64,000 bases of DNA, taken from the NCBI GenBank assembly GCA_025667525.1, contig CM046874.1, positions 285,798,380 through 285,862,379 of the forward strand, given 5' to 3'. Both the position numbers and the translations under genes were made by a program. The DNA comes from Glebionis coronaria. Taxonomy: Eukaryota > Streptophyta > Magnoliopsida > Asterales > Asteraceae. The notes beneath the pieces were generated by a model. That model saw only the letters and a list, made by a program, of their open reading frames with translations. It was not told the DNA's origin and did no database searches. Position 1 is the stretch's first letter. Each line of letters begins with the position of its first letter. Shown here in pieces: positions 1-9,851 of this stretch.

Positions 1-116
1 CTGACTTGTTTACAAAAGCTCTTTCGAAAGAGAGGTTTGCGTATCTAGTTAGGCAAATTGGTATGAGATGTTTGACTCCAGCAGAACTGGAGGTTCTGGC
101 AAAGAAGCCTGCTTGA
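1..116 (+). CDS. pol: copia RNase H C-terminus (partial, 5' end outside window)
   Basis: Reading from base 3, 37 codons run to a TGA at 114-116. They form the C-terminal tail of a Ty1/copia RNase H domain, containing the conserved DLFTKALSKERF block followed by a short tail ending AKKPA. The same tail, with two substitutions, ends the pol of Cop-C at 21945 on the minus strand, which fixes both the frame and the family. RNase H removes the RNA strand during reverse transcription. No break is visible in the part present. The start and the catalytic residues lie upstream of the window. Confidence 0.85.
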   Translation, partial: DLFTKALSKERFAYLVRQIGMRCLTPAELEVLAKKPA

Positions 117-863
117 TTCATCTATCAAACATCTACCTGTAAATATTAATCAAAAAGCAAAATACAAAATTAAAAAATCTTTGATAATCCAAAAATATTC
201 TTCTCGACATGTCTTTCAGTATCGATAATATGGACGTACCTAGAAATGTCGCTCAATAACGACACGGGTGCGTACATAAAGCTCGAATGAAGTTGTAAAT
301 ATTTTTCAAAACATGTCATTTCTATCTTTTCAAAAGGAAAGTGTCTATTTTGGACAATACTTCCAACAACGGGTAGAGCAATCTATCTTGGGTTGAGCTT
401 GTCACAAAACATTCAACGTTTTGAGCTCAACACAATGGCTTGTAATCACTTTCAGATTGCAACCCGGATCTAAATTCACGGGGGAGTGTACGCTTTTGTA
501 CTCTTACCCTTAGCAAAAGAAGTTAAATCTTCTTACACTTGAGTGGATTTGTCAAGATATTCAAAGTCTATGAACTCAAGTTTATGCTTTAGAAAAACCT
601 TTTCGTCAAAAAGAATTGATTTTTCAAAAAGCGTTGAACACAATTTTTTCAAGAATTTCTCAATGATATTCAAAATCTTTCAAAAATTGTGTGTTCAACA
701 ACTCCTATCCACAAAAGTTTAATGTGGATCAAATCCTCGTAATGACAATTCCATTGGATCAATTTTTGAGGGGGAGCAATTCAACTTCATGCAAAAGATT
801 AACACATCTTTCTCCCGAAGATTTTCAAGACTATTTTTCAAAATATATTTTAATCAAATTTGG

Positions 864-900
864 TATCTCTAATATCAAAAGATTTTATATATTAGAGATA
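864..900 (+). other. 12-bp perfect inverted repeat before a PPT-like tract
   Basis: The arms TATCTCTAATAT (864-875) and ATATTAGAGATA (889-900) pair perfectly around a 13-nt loop and are followed at once by GGGGAGAAAA. Cop-C keeps the same arms at 21155-21166 and 21180-21191. Confidence 0.7.
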
Positions 901-1677
901 GGGGAGAAAATGTGATTAAAATGTGATCTATAAGACTCAAGCACTTTAACTCTTACCCACATGTGCGAAACACTTTCGATTATCGATGCACATGTGAAGG
1001 GGGAGCATTTCTGAAACGACAAAACTAGCAAGGTGTTAAATGTTTTTCAAACACTTTGTTAGAATTTAAAGTGGTTTTCATGGTTACGATCAAATACCCA
1101 CAACATCTTTAATTCACGACGTTATTGGTGTCAAAAGGGTGGTTAGGTTTAAGTCCTATGATCCAACCAGAACCGGAGGGATCTTCCCAGGGACAATCCA
1201 ATAGATTATTAGAAGTCCTTAGGAAAGATGGAGTAGAATGTGAACGTAGCTGAATGCCGACTAAGTACTGATGCTAGCACTGGAACAATCACAACAAGGT
1301 GTTAGTAATGATGTCTTGGTAAGCATTGAAAGGGTTGAAGAATGAAAAAGAAATGTAAGGATAAAGGGTGTAAAGAAAGAAGCCCTCCATACAACTTAGG
1401 CAGAAACCGGGTCAACTCATCATGAAGACAAACTCATCATGGACCCAGTGATGTGAAGCACAACCCTTTCCTAGCCACTCAGGCTTCTCTCAAAAGAAGT
1501 TTGTTTTATTGTCACGGAGATCAACACGACTTCTATTGACTTTCTCACTCTGAGATAGTTGATATTGAATAGGTGGCATCTGCTCCAGCCTCCGACCACT
1601 AAAAGTGCACAAATCGAGTCTAGAGCCAAGAGATCAATCAAATCTCGTTAGGACACACGGATGAAGATCGAGAGAGT

Positions 1678-2080
1678 CCTACGCTATATCCTTGTGATAT
1701 TGCTAGAACACTCAGAGTGATACTACTCAGTATTTACAATGATGAGTGGAAATCCTTCCAGTGTAAACATCAAACAGCACTGCGGTAGGTCATATGCAAG
1801 ATTCTTTATGAATTGAACATATGTAAAACTGAAAAGCAACAGTGGTTTGATTCTGAATTGATTCAAACTCGTTTCAGGTTTCTACGCAATATCTTTATGG
1901 TCTTGCCAGAACATTCAGAGTGATATTTATTAATATTCATAGTGACGAATGGAAATCCTTCTAGCGTCAACATCAAACAGCGCTACGGTAGGTGACTTGT
2001 GAGATTCTTATGAATCAAACTTGTGTCAACTGGAAAGCAACAATGGTAAGATTCTTAATGAATCAAACTTGTTCCAGGAA
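1678..2080 (+). repeat. about 200-bp imperfect direct tandem duplication in Cop-A
   Basis: Two adjacent units start near 1678 and 1878. Both run through a block with CAGAGTGATA, a block with GGAAATCCTTC, CATCAAACAGC and a GGTAGGTGA/CAT block. The same pair is present in Cop-C at about 19975-20380 on the minus strand, so the duplication predates the split of the two copies. Confidence 0.7.
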
Positions 2081-2648
2081 TTTGAATTGACGACTTTAAT
2101 CAAGCGGATATTTATCCAATTGATTCACTCTTTATGTTCGCAGTCTTGCTTTGAGACGGTCGAGTAAAGAGAACGGCTAGTACTGCCGCGAAACCCTGTC
2201 AAGGAGATTCTTAATTGAATCTATCTGATCACAGGTACGATATTTTATATCGTATAACGGTCTTCACCGACCGGAGGTAAAACGCTACCGATTTAGGACG
2301 AATGTCAAAGCCATTCAGTCCGTGTCTATGTTTTGTCTCGAGAAGGTGGCGTCACGGTGTACTCAGCAAAGTCAAAGATTCACAACCACATATTCATGCC
2401 CAAAGACTTATCCAACAATTGATAGTGTGAGCATGTGGATAAAGACACAAGATCACAAGATGGCAAAGACAAGTCAAGAATGATTTGAAGATCTCAAGAC
2501 TTAAAGACAAAGTCGAAAGACAATGACAAAGGCTCAAAGATCACAACATGAAGGAACAAAACTACTGTTACACGTTCAATACTCATTTATGACGAAATTC
2601 ATAAATCTCCATTGGAATCCAAATATCAAAGAGGAATGACCTCACATT

Positions 2649-2657
2649 GGGGGAGAT
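2649..2657 (+). other. Cop-A polypurine tract
   Basis: GGGGGAGAT lies directly against the 3' LTR start (TGTTAGCC). This is the primer site for plus-strand DNA synthesis. Cop-C has the same tract at 12710-12718 in reverse complement. Confidence 0.85.
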
Positions 2658-3038
2658 TGTTAGCCTCAAAATATTGAGTCAAACAAGAATGTTCGGTCAT
2701 AGGTTTCTATTGTAATATTTATTAGAACGTTGTAATAAGTAGTTATTTAGTCGTGGATCACGGGCTTGGATTTAAACTAATTAAAGTCCAAAAGACAAGC
2801 CCAACCTAATATATAGTCCATTAAAGCCCGCATGTGGGTGGACTATATATACTACCCTCCTAGCATGTTAGGAGGGTGGATGGTCATTTGTAACTTCTTT
2901 TTCTTAATCTAATCTCACCAAGTTAATCATCTCCTCTCTACTTTCTCTCACTACTTTCTCTCTCTAGGAATTCATCTCTTCTTCATCTATTTTCTTTCTC
3001 TCTTCATTGCTTAATCATCACAAAGATACGGGACAACA
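2658..3038 (+). repeat. Cop-A 3' LTR (381 bp)
   Basis: It begins TGTTAGCCTC and ends GGGACAACA, with the usual TG...CA ends. It aligns over its whole length with the Cop-C LTRs (12314-12709 and 30767-31149, reverse complement). It contains a TATA box, then a hairpin and a CT-rich stretch with repeated TTTCTCTC blocks. The end is fixed by the break of Cop-B pol homology at 3039. Confidence 0.9.
2844..2877 (+). promoter_or_regulatory. LTR core promoter: TATA box plus hairpin
   Basis: TATATATA (2844-2851) is followed by ACCCTCCTA (2854-2862), the loop GCATGT and TAGGAGGGT (2869-2877), a perfect 9-bp stem. The equivalent stems in Cop-C and Cop-B differ in sequence but still pair. Confidence 0.7.
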
Positions 3039-4547
3039 TTTCGCTTCATCTGCCAGTTCCTTTAGAGTCTCTAGAGAGAAGGTTCTCATTCCTATCTTGT
3101 CGGCAAAAAATTCAATTCGAGCGCGATATAAAGCCTTCATGAAAATATCCACCAATTGATACTCAGATCGGACAAAGTAAAGCTCTATTACTCCACTTTC
3201 CACTTGCTCCTTGATAAAGTGGTAGCGAATGTCAATATGCTTCGACCGGGAGAATTGAACATTGTTGCAGCATAAGGCAATTACCCTCTTGTTGTCACAG
3301 TACATCGGAATTTTGTTGAAACCTAGACCATAGTCGGTTAATTGCGATCTCATCCAAAGAATTTGAGCACAGCAACCAGACATAGCTATGTATTCTGCTT
3401 CCGTACTTGAAATTGCAGCGCTTTTCTGCCTTTTCGATGCCCAACTGACTAGTCGATCTCCTAGTAATTGCAAAGTTCCACTCGTGCTACGCCTTGTATC
3501 TTGACAACCCGCGTGATCCGCATCTGCATATGCCATTAGTGCAATCGAAGAGTCCTTCGAATACCAAAGTCCCCGATTAATGGTTCCTTTAAGATACCGA
3601 AAGATCCATTTAATAGTAGCTAAGTGTAACTCAGTAGGTCTAGTTTCATACCGAGCACACATGCACGTAGCAAATTGAAGATCAAGTCGACTAGCTGTGA
3701 TATAAAGAAGGGTACCGATCATTCCATGATAAAGTGTCAGATCAACGACAACTCCATGTGGATTTGCATCAAGCTTAGTTCGTTCCACTATTGGTGTATC
3801 CACGGGGTCGCAAGATTCCATCTTATATTTCTTAAGCGATTCAAGGGCATACTTGGATTGATTGATAAAGATGCCTCTGGGACTCTGAGATATCTGAAGA
3901 CCTAAGAAGAATGATACCTTGCCCATCATTGACATCTTAAACTTGGAAGACATGAGTGTCCCAAACTCATCGGATAATGTTTGGGTCGAGGCAACAAATA
4001 TAATATCATCAACATATATTTGTACCATAATCATATCTTTACCTCGTTTCTGAATGAACAGTGTGGGATCCACCTTGCCTTTAGCGAAGCCTTGCGTGAT
4101 GAGAAATTGTGACAATAGATCATACCATGCGCGTGGAGCTTGCTTCAACCCATAGAGATCCTTCTTAAGCTTATACACATGATTAGGATATTTAGAATTC
4201 ACAAAACCATCCGGCTGTTGAACATAGACCTCTTCCTTGATTTCACCATTAAGAAATGCCGTATTCACATCCATTTGATAGACGATCATATTCATGTGGG
4301 CTGCATAAGCAAGGAATAGTCTAATAGCTTCCAAACGGGCAACAAGTGCAAAGGATTCCATAAAGTCGATGCCTAATAATTGCTCGTATCCACGAGCTAC
4401 TAGTCGAGCTTTGTTCTTTAATATTCCGCCTAACTCGTCGAGTTTCACCTTGTAAACCCATTTCAAAGTGAGTAACTGCACTTTATCTGGGCATGGGGCA
4501 AGTTCCCATACATCAATACGTATAAATCCATTAAGTTCTTCTTGCAT
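3018..4547 (-). pseudogene. pol: Cop-B reverse transcriptase and RNase H
   Basis: The open frame is 509 codons. RT comes first, with [10 protein letters not shown] around residue 92, [10 protein letters not shown] around 133 and the catalytic YVDD at 178-181. RNase H follows, with [15 protein letters not shown] and the YCDN block. The last six residues and the stop are not element sequence: from 3038 downward the frame reads into the inserted Cop-A LTR, so the true C-terminus is interrupted after residue 503. Upstream, an in-frame TAA (about 4563-4565) separates it from the next segment in the same frame. It would copy element RNA into DNA inside virus-like particles. The Met start is only the first ATG after the stop and not a true start. 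Confidence 0.9.
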
Positions 4548-4565
4548 AGCTTCTATCCAACAGGA

Positions 4566-4895
4566 TTAGGTAAAAGCTTCTTGCCATGTCTTAGGTTCAA
4601 CTTCAGTGAGAAAAGCATCAAAATGACAAAACATTGCATTTTCTTGTAACTGACTTCGTGTGGATACCGGACGATTAGGGTCACCAATAATAGAATCTAT
4701 AGGATGATTCTTTGTACACTTGCTGTCATGTTCACGAATCCGTGGATTGTAGTAGACCGTAGTAGGAGCTTCCTCTGATGTGGACGACCCAACTTGATTA
4801 TGGTCGGGAAGTGGTACACCAAAGAATGGAAGTTCACGCATTTGAGCGAATTCCAAGTCGTGATCATCATCATCCTCTTCATCATCAATAGGCAT
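4566..4895 (-). pseudogene. pol: Cop-B integrase-RT linker
   Basis: A stretch of 109 codons in the same frame as the integrase and RT, closed at both ends by in-frame TAA codons (about 4908-4910 upstream and 4563-4565 downstream). It opens with an acidic run (EEDDDDHD) and holds the conserved GDPNRPVSTR block that normally precedes copia RT. It has no enzymatic motif of its own; it is part of the polyprotein joining integrase to RT. Confidence 0.8.
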
Positions 4896-4910
4896 GACAT
4901 GGGTAGTTGA

Positions 4911-6095
4911 TTAAGGTGTTGGTTGAGAATTACTTGTTAAGGGTATATCTTGACCAATTGTAGGTGCAGACGTATCCGATTGTGCTTCGGTTGCTGGAGC
5001 GACAACTTCGGTTACCGGAGCTATTAACTCAGGTTCTGGAGCAACAATACTTGGAGGAGTAAAAAATTCATCAAAGAACGGTTGAAACAACGTATCCCAT
5101 TCGTTCCTAGAAGGTGGTGTAAATGATGATGAAGTAGGGTTGTTTAGGACAAGACCAGAACTAATGTTACTGTGTCCCATTTCATGAAGTGGGGGTTCAG
5201 AGCTGCTTTGCTCAGAAGCCATTGCTGTCAGCTCATCAAAATCAACATTCATAGTTTCGAGGATCTTGTGAGAGTTACGGTTGTAGATTCGGTATGCTTT
5301 CTTTGCGGGTGCATAACCAATGAAAATTCCAATATCAGCCTTTGGTTGAAGTTTTCCCAAATTGTCACCATCATTATTTGGATAGCAAAGAGAACCAAAT
5401 ACATGAAGATATGATAAATCTGGTACTTTTCCATGTAGAAGCTCATACGGTGTTTTACCATGGCGTTTACGAATTAGTGACTGGTTTTGGGTGTACACTG
5501 CTGTAGTAACTGCTTCTGCCCATAAGAATAATGGAGCCTTTGCGTAAATTAACATCGTTCGAGCTGCTTCCATAATTGTGCGATTTCGCCTTTCAACTGC
5601 ACCGTTTTGTTGTGGAGTGCGAGCAACAGATGTTTCATGAGATATGCCAACTTCTTCATAATACTTACGCAAAGTTTGATTCACAAATTCGGTTCCATTA
5701 TCGGTACGAATGCGTCGGACAGTAGTGTTGAGACGCACTTGAATCATCTTGAGAAAATCGATAATGATTTTAGGTGCCTCGTCTTTTGTTGCAAGAAATT
5801 TCACCCATGTAAACCGAGAGTAATCATCCACTATGACGAGGATGTACTTTTTACCACCAATACTTTCAACACGCATTGGCCCACAAAGATCCATATGCAA
5901 CAAATAAAGTTTCTCTTGGTTGGTGTCTTCAGTCTTGGGTTTGTATGATTTCTTAGTGCTTTTCCCCATTGTACACGCGAAACACAAATGATCCTTGTGA
6001 AATGTAAGTTTAGGAAGACCACGAACAAGTTCGTTTTTCGCTAAATGATTAATAGCGTCAAAGTTAAGATGAGATAACCGTCGATGCCGTAACAT
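4911..6095 (-). pseudogene. pol: Cop-B integrase
   Basis: A 394-codon frame. It starts inside the pre-integrase zinc domain (RLSHLNFD, then LCFAC), followed by the rve-type catalytic core. The D-D-E residues are visible in HMDLCGP, RTDNGTEF and AVERRNRT. The C-terminal part holds HVFGSLCY and IGYAPAKKAYRIYN, then a low-complexity Pro/Thr/Ser-rich tail. It would insert element cDNA into chromosomes. The N-terminus continues from a different frame (6041-6499), so there is a frameshift near 6041-6095. It ends at an in-frame TAA before the linker. Confidence 0.9.
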
Positions 6096-6499
6096 GACTT
6101 AGTCTTCGATGCTTTGGAGAGAAGACATACTTGAGAAGCGGCCATCATATCTTGTAGAGACAAAGTGTACAAATTATCCCCTCGAGTACCTTTCAATAAA
6201 TCAACCCCTTCCAAATTACGAATGAAGCAGGTATGCTCTCGAAAAGCAACCTCTAGGTTTGCATCACAAAATTGTCCCACAGAAAATAAATTGTGACCGA
6301 GATCTTCCACATAATACACTCTTGAAATTATAACATTCCCAATATGATATTCACCGTAACCTATTATCTTTTCAATGTGATCATTTCCAAATCGAACCGT
6401 ACCAAGAAACTTGCTGGCGAAATTTCTGAGCTGAGAGCGATATCCGGTCATATGTTTAGAGCAACCAGAGTCCAAATACGAGAGAACAATTTGGACCAC
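6041..6499 (-). pseudogene. pol: Cop-B aspartic protease and start of pre-integrase domain
   Basis: The frame of 152 codons holds the copia retropepsin: active site LDSGCSKHMTG near residue 10, FLGTVRFGNDH, and the LGHNLFSVGQFCD block. The protease cuts the Gag-Pol polyprotein. The pre-integrase domain begins at the C-terminal end, and then the frame is lost; integrase resumes in another frame. The segment also overlaps out of frame with the upstream gag extension (6448-6891), so a second frameshift lies just before the active site. Confidence 0.88.
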
Positions 6500-6891
6500 C
6501 TATTTTCAACAACAGTAGACAATGCACTGGAAACTATTGGTTCCGGAGTGTTAGCAGATACAGATATAAAATTATTAGAATTGCTAACATTTGTGTGGCC
6601 CTTAGATTTCCTGCGTTTTCTAATATGAGTTTTTCCACTAACGGGTTTTATTGTTCCAACTTTATGAGGTTTTGGAGTATTAGCGGGCACTACAGTGGGA
6701 GTAGACCTATTTAAAGGGCACTTGGTTCCTACAGTAGTGTCGGTGTTCCTAGTTAAAGGACACGCTTGTGTTTTGGTAGCCTTGGTACTCCTAATTAAAG
6801 GGCACGCTTTCTTCGCTTTAGTGGGAGTGATCCTAGTTAAAGGGCACACATTTCCTACTATAGTGAAAGTTCTACCAGTGGGACGCCACAT
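6448..6891 (-). pseudogene. gag: Cop-B Gag-Pol junction segment with four CPL repeats
   Basis: 147 codons that precede the protease. The N-terminal half carries four copies of a 14-residue unit with the core CPL[T/I/N]R.T, encoded by a 42-bp tandem repeat (6701-6868). The rest is basic and Ser/Thr/Asn-rich. From memory, related Asteraceae elements have a single CPLTR motif at this place, so the expansion looks specific to this copy or its subfamily. The function of the motif is unknown to me. The end runs out of frame over the protease active site. Confidence 0.7.
6701..6868 (-). repeat. 42-bp minisatellite, 4 units, coding
   Basis: Units at 6701-6742, 6743-6784, 6785-6826 and 6827-6868 have equal length, each with a TTAAAGG[G/A]CAC core. 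They keep the reading frame (14 codons each). Confidence 0.85.
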
Positions 6892-6994
6892 CAGTCGGTT
6901 TCCATTCTAAACCATTTTTACGGGCATTCATCTCATTCACATGGTCAATAAGGCAAGAATCATGACGACTAGAAAACATACATTCATTCCAATT

Positions 6995-7756
6995 CTAACA
7001 TTTCAAATTAGAATTCAAAGTAGGCTTAGATCGCTGCACAACCGCAGAGCCTTTAGGTTTAGCTACATGATTCTTTTTATTCAAAACAGAAATAACATTC
7101 CTAGGATGGGCTTCTACTTTCTTCTTCACTTGACTACTAGATGGGGGCAAGATCCTATCATTCTTCTTGTTTCTTTTAAGCTTAGATCTTTGAGCCTTAG
7201 TAGTGGTGCTTACTCCTGTAGAAGGCAACACGGGAATATTAGAAACGGGTTTTGATTTTTCTTTATCTTTAGTGACCAATGTTTGAGATGGTTTAGTCCT
7301 AGGGCCCTTATTAAATGGTGTGACGGTGATGAGGTTCCTTTTGATTGCACTAGAGGACGGTGCTGAGACAGTGGCTGCGTTATCCACAACATTCTTACCT
7401 TTGAGGGTACGAAGTGTTTTCTTTAACTCAGTCAAAGCCAGATTTTTATCACAAATTTGTTCCCTCAAATCAGATATTTCCACCGAATTTTGATTCAATT
7501 GTTCAATCAATGATTGATTCTGTGCAGTGGTATTAGCACGTGCGGGCTTTATTGAATCGAAGAGTCGTGTATTTTTCTGTTTTAAGTTATCATCTTTGGA
7601 CAATATCTTGGAAACTCGATTATCTAGATCAAGTTTAAAATTCTTAGCGGCCTCAAGTACGTTCACACAATGAATCTCCTTAGATTTCTCTAAGTCTATC
7701 GGCAATGATTTAGCAACCTTGTCACTTGGCTGACGCTGTTTTGATTGTAAATTCAA
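6995..7756 (-). pseudogene. gag: Cop-B Gag extension, basic and coiled-coil segment
   Basis: 253 codons without a catalytic motif. The first 120 residues are charged and heptad-like, including a stretch that resembles a coiled coil (IEQLNQNSVEISDLREQI). The second half is very rich in Lys, Ser and Pro. A long coiled-coil extension between the zinc knuckle and the protease is known from Sirevirus Gag proteins. Short gaps and frame changes separate it from the neighbouring gag segments. Confidence 0.7.
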
Positions 7757-8084
7757 TCGAAAATTCTTTTGAATTTTTTTGCTTCATCGATATTAACACC
7801 TTCGAATGACGTTTCTAAAATTTCTTAAATAAATTGTTGCTTGCATTCAAGCGAAATACAATGTGTTTAAAGCTCATCAAAACGTTTTGAAAGCGAAGAA
7901 TATGAATCTTGAAGCTTTAAAAATTCAGCGTCAGATTCGTGACAAGTACTATCTACCACATTATCCACAAATTCAACATTATGCACAATATAGTCATTAT
8001 CAACACTTTTATTCACACAGACGGAAACTATATCATGAGACATCACTTGCTTCAGAAGCTGATCATTTTGGCATGAAACTCGTT

Positions 8085-8801
8085 CTATTTCAAGTAAACT
8101 GTTTTCATATCATTGAAAACACGTCTAACTTCTTCTATTTCCAAAATCAAATCTTGATCTATATTAATAAGACAAGCTTTAACATTGTTTACAAATGGAA
8201 CAATTTCGTCTCGAAATGCAGCTCTTGTGTGCTCAAAATTCCATTCACCTTCTGTTATGGCCGAAGCCGTCGTACGTTCCACAATGACCTTGTCAAAATT
8301 GGCTAAGTGTTGGTGTACCGAATTTAAGCTAACAGACGCCTTACTTACCGGTGGAATTAACTTAGTTAAATCCGTTTTGACAAGTGTAGGAGACGTACTA
8401 GGAAGGTTTTCCGTTGACAAACTTTGGGGCACAAAAGCTGATAATTGAGCTAATTCCTTTTGTAAACGAATACGGGTCTTTTTAGAAAATTGATCTTTAT
8501 TATACTTATCATAATCAAGCTTATGGAATTTTGAAAGCATTTTAGATTGAGTTTCTTCCGTAAGTGACTGTGTCTCCTCAGTACTACGAACATAAGGTGC
8601 TTCTTTCGATTTGCCAATTAGGGTCACATTATAAAGACAAGGAATATATTCCTGAGCTTGTTTTGCATAACCGGGATTAGGTGGTAAATCTTGAAGACGC
8701 TTAAGTTCGAGTTCTTTAAATGATTTAGTTAAAAGATGAACCTTTTCTGTGGAAGCGTATTGTTTTAAAAGCTGTTGTTCTTTGAATTTAATCTGATTCA
8801 A
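8085..8801 (-). pseudogene. gag: Cop-B Gag extension, middle segment
   Basis: 238 codons in another frame from the segments on either side. It has charged helical stretches at both ends (around ELELKRLQDL and IDQDLILEIEEVRRVFNDM) and a Ser/Thr/Pro-rich middle. No known enzyme motif is present. Position and composition make it part of the Sirevirus-type Gag extension, assembled with 8863-9486 and 6995-7756 before the frameshifts arose. Confidence 0.65.
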
Positions 8802-8862
8802 ACTTTTTAGACTCGAGAGTTTCGAAATCCAATTTAAGTTTCTGAAAATTATTTATAACCGA

Positions 8863-9486
8863 CTATTTTTCTTTTAATTCATTAGAAAGATTAGCTTTTA
8901 ATGATTCTATTTCTTTTAAGTGTTCAATCTTTTCAAAACGAAATATGTCAAATTCAGAAAACGTTATTGTCTCTGCTTGAGGGACCATTTCAAAAGTTTT
9001 GACCTTTTCCTTATACAGCGCAAGCTCAGCGGTTAGGTTGGCATTCATATATATGGTTTGTCGAACAGCCATATTTATGTTATCAATAATATGTTTAGGC
9101 ACCATTACCAAATCACGTTGATCATAAGATTCCATACCCGTCGTAGCATTTGGTTGAGGTTCACTCAAATGTGTTGGATTGGATAATGCATCATTTGAGT
9201 TACTAGTTCCCGAATGCTGTTCGAGGTTGTCATTTTCATGCTCAACATGATGTGGATTATCATGAATATTATTAGATGTGGTTGGTACCTCACTGACGAC
9301 ATCAGAACCGTAGTGAGAGAGATTAGCAACGAGAGCAACTTGGGCTGAGTGAATGTCATCACAATCCGAATCATATGCGTCAAGATCATCTGCTTGATAA
9401 GCTGCATTAGAAGTGGAAACGACTGCAATGCCTTCATTGTCTACTGCTCCTGCGTCTGCAAGAAATGCTAACTCTTCTGAATCCAA
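8863..9486 (-). pseudogene. gag: Cop-B Gag extension, acidic then coiled-coil segment
   Basis: 207 codons. The first half is acidic with Asp/Asn/His-rich stretches, and the second half is helical with regularly spaced hydrophobic residues (ELALYKEKVKTFEMV, then IEHLKEIESLKANLSNEL), a likely coiled coil. It is in the same frame as the gag segments at 9652-9834 and 10078-10851, separated by stops. It follows the zinc knuckle. Confidence 0.65.
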
Positions 9487-9834
9487 AATCTTTACCTACT
9501 GAACATCGACCAAATACATCTTCTCACGAAACCACGTTGCATCCCTTCTCCTTTATGGCTGAGTGCATTCCCTAGCCATATGACCTTGTCCTCTACAATT
9601 GTAGCAAGTCACAACCTTTTGAGGACCAACAGTGCTTCCATTTCCATTATCTTAAGAATTCACAGCTTGAGCATTCACGGTCCTTGTAGGAGTTCCATAT
9701 GAATTTTGCCTTTCCTGAATTGGTTGCACCCTCACTTGACCATCTTGAACAGTGGCTTGTTGTCGAGGATTTGAAGAGGTGCGAAGCTGATTGTTCGTTG
9801 GTGGAAAACCTCTAGTAGCAACAAGTTTTGACAA
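9487..9834 (-). pseudogene. gag: Cop-B nucleocapsid segment with CCHC zinc knuckle
   Basis: The zinc knuckle reads CYNCRGQGHMAREC (CX2CX4HX4C) on the minus strand, spanning about 9564-9607. It would bind genomic RNA for packaging. The preceding open stretch (9652-9834) is Gln/Asn/Arg-rich. The knuckle itself falls outside the longest open frames, so this part is interrupted by stops or a frameshift. Confidence 0.8.
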
Positions 9835-9851
9835 GTAGGCAGTGAGATGGT

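Larger units (their letters stand above)
117..2648 (+). other. Cop-A 3' noncoding region with several PPT-like tracts
   Basis: About 2.5 kb between the pol stop and the PPT, homologous to 19952-21944 plus 12719-13287 of Cop-C. There is no convincing long ORF. Purine tracts resembling the true PPT occur at about 480-488, 769-777, 900-908 and 997-1006. From memory, multiple PPT-like tracts in a long 3' noncoding stretch are typical of Sireviruses. A 74-codon ORF at 691-915 has a 76-codon counterpart in Cop-C (21140-21370) whose last 30 or so residues are identical. I cannot tell whether it is translated or whether the match only reflects shared ancestry and the hairpin it overlaps. Confidence 0.75.
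1..3038 (+). mobile_element. Cop-A: 3' end of a Ty1/copia (Sirevirus-like) retrotransposon
   Basis: Only the 3' part is in the window: the last 37 codons of pol, about 2.5 kb of noncoding DNA, a polypurine tract and a 381-bp 3' LTR. It belongs to the same family as Cop-C, which has the same order in reverse complement, though the LTRs are clearly diverged. The right edge is exact: the LTR ends ...GGGACAACA at 3038, and the next base is inside the pol gene of Cop-B. Cop-A therefore inserted into Cop-B; the right target duplication would be TTTCG (3039-3043), and its partner lies outside the window. The Sirevirus placement rests on the long 3' noncoding region with repeated GGGGGAG tracts and on the long coiled-coil Gag of the sister copy. 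Confidence 0.9.
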
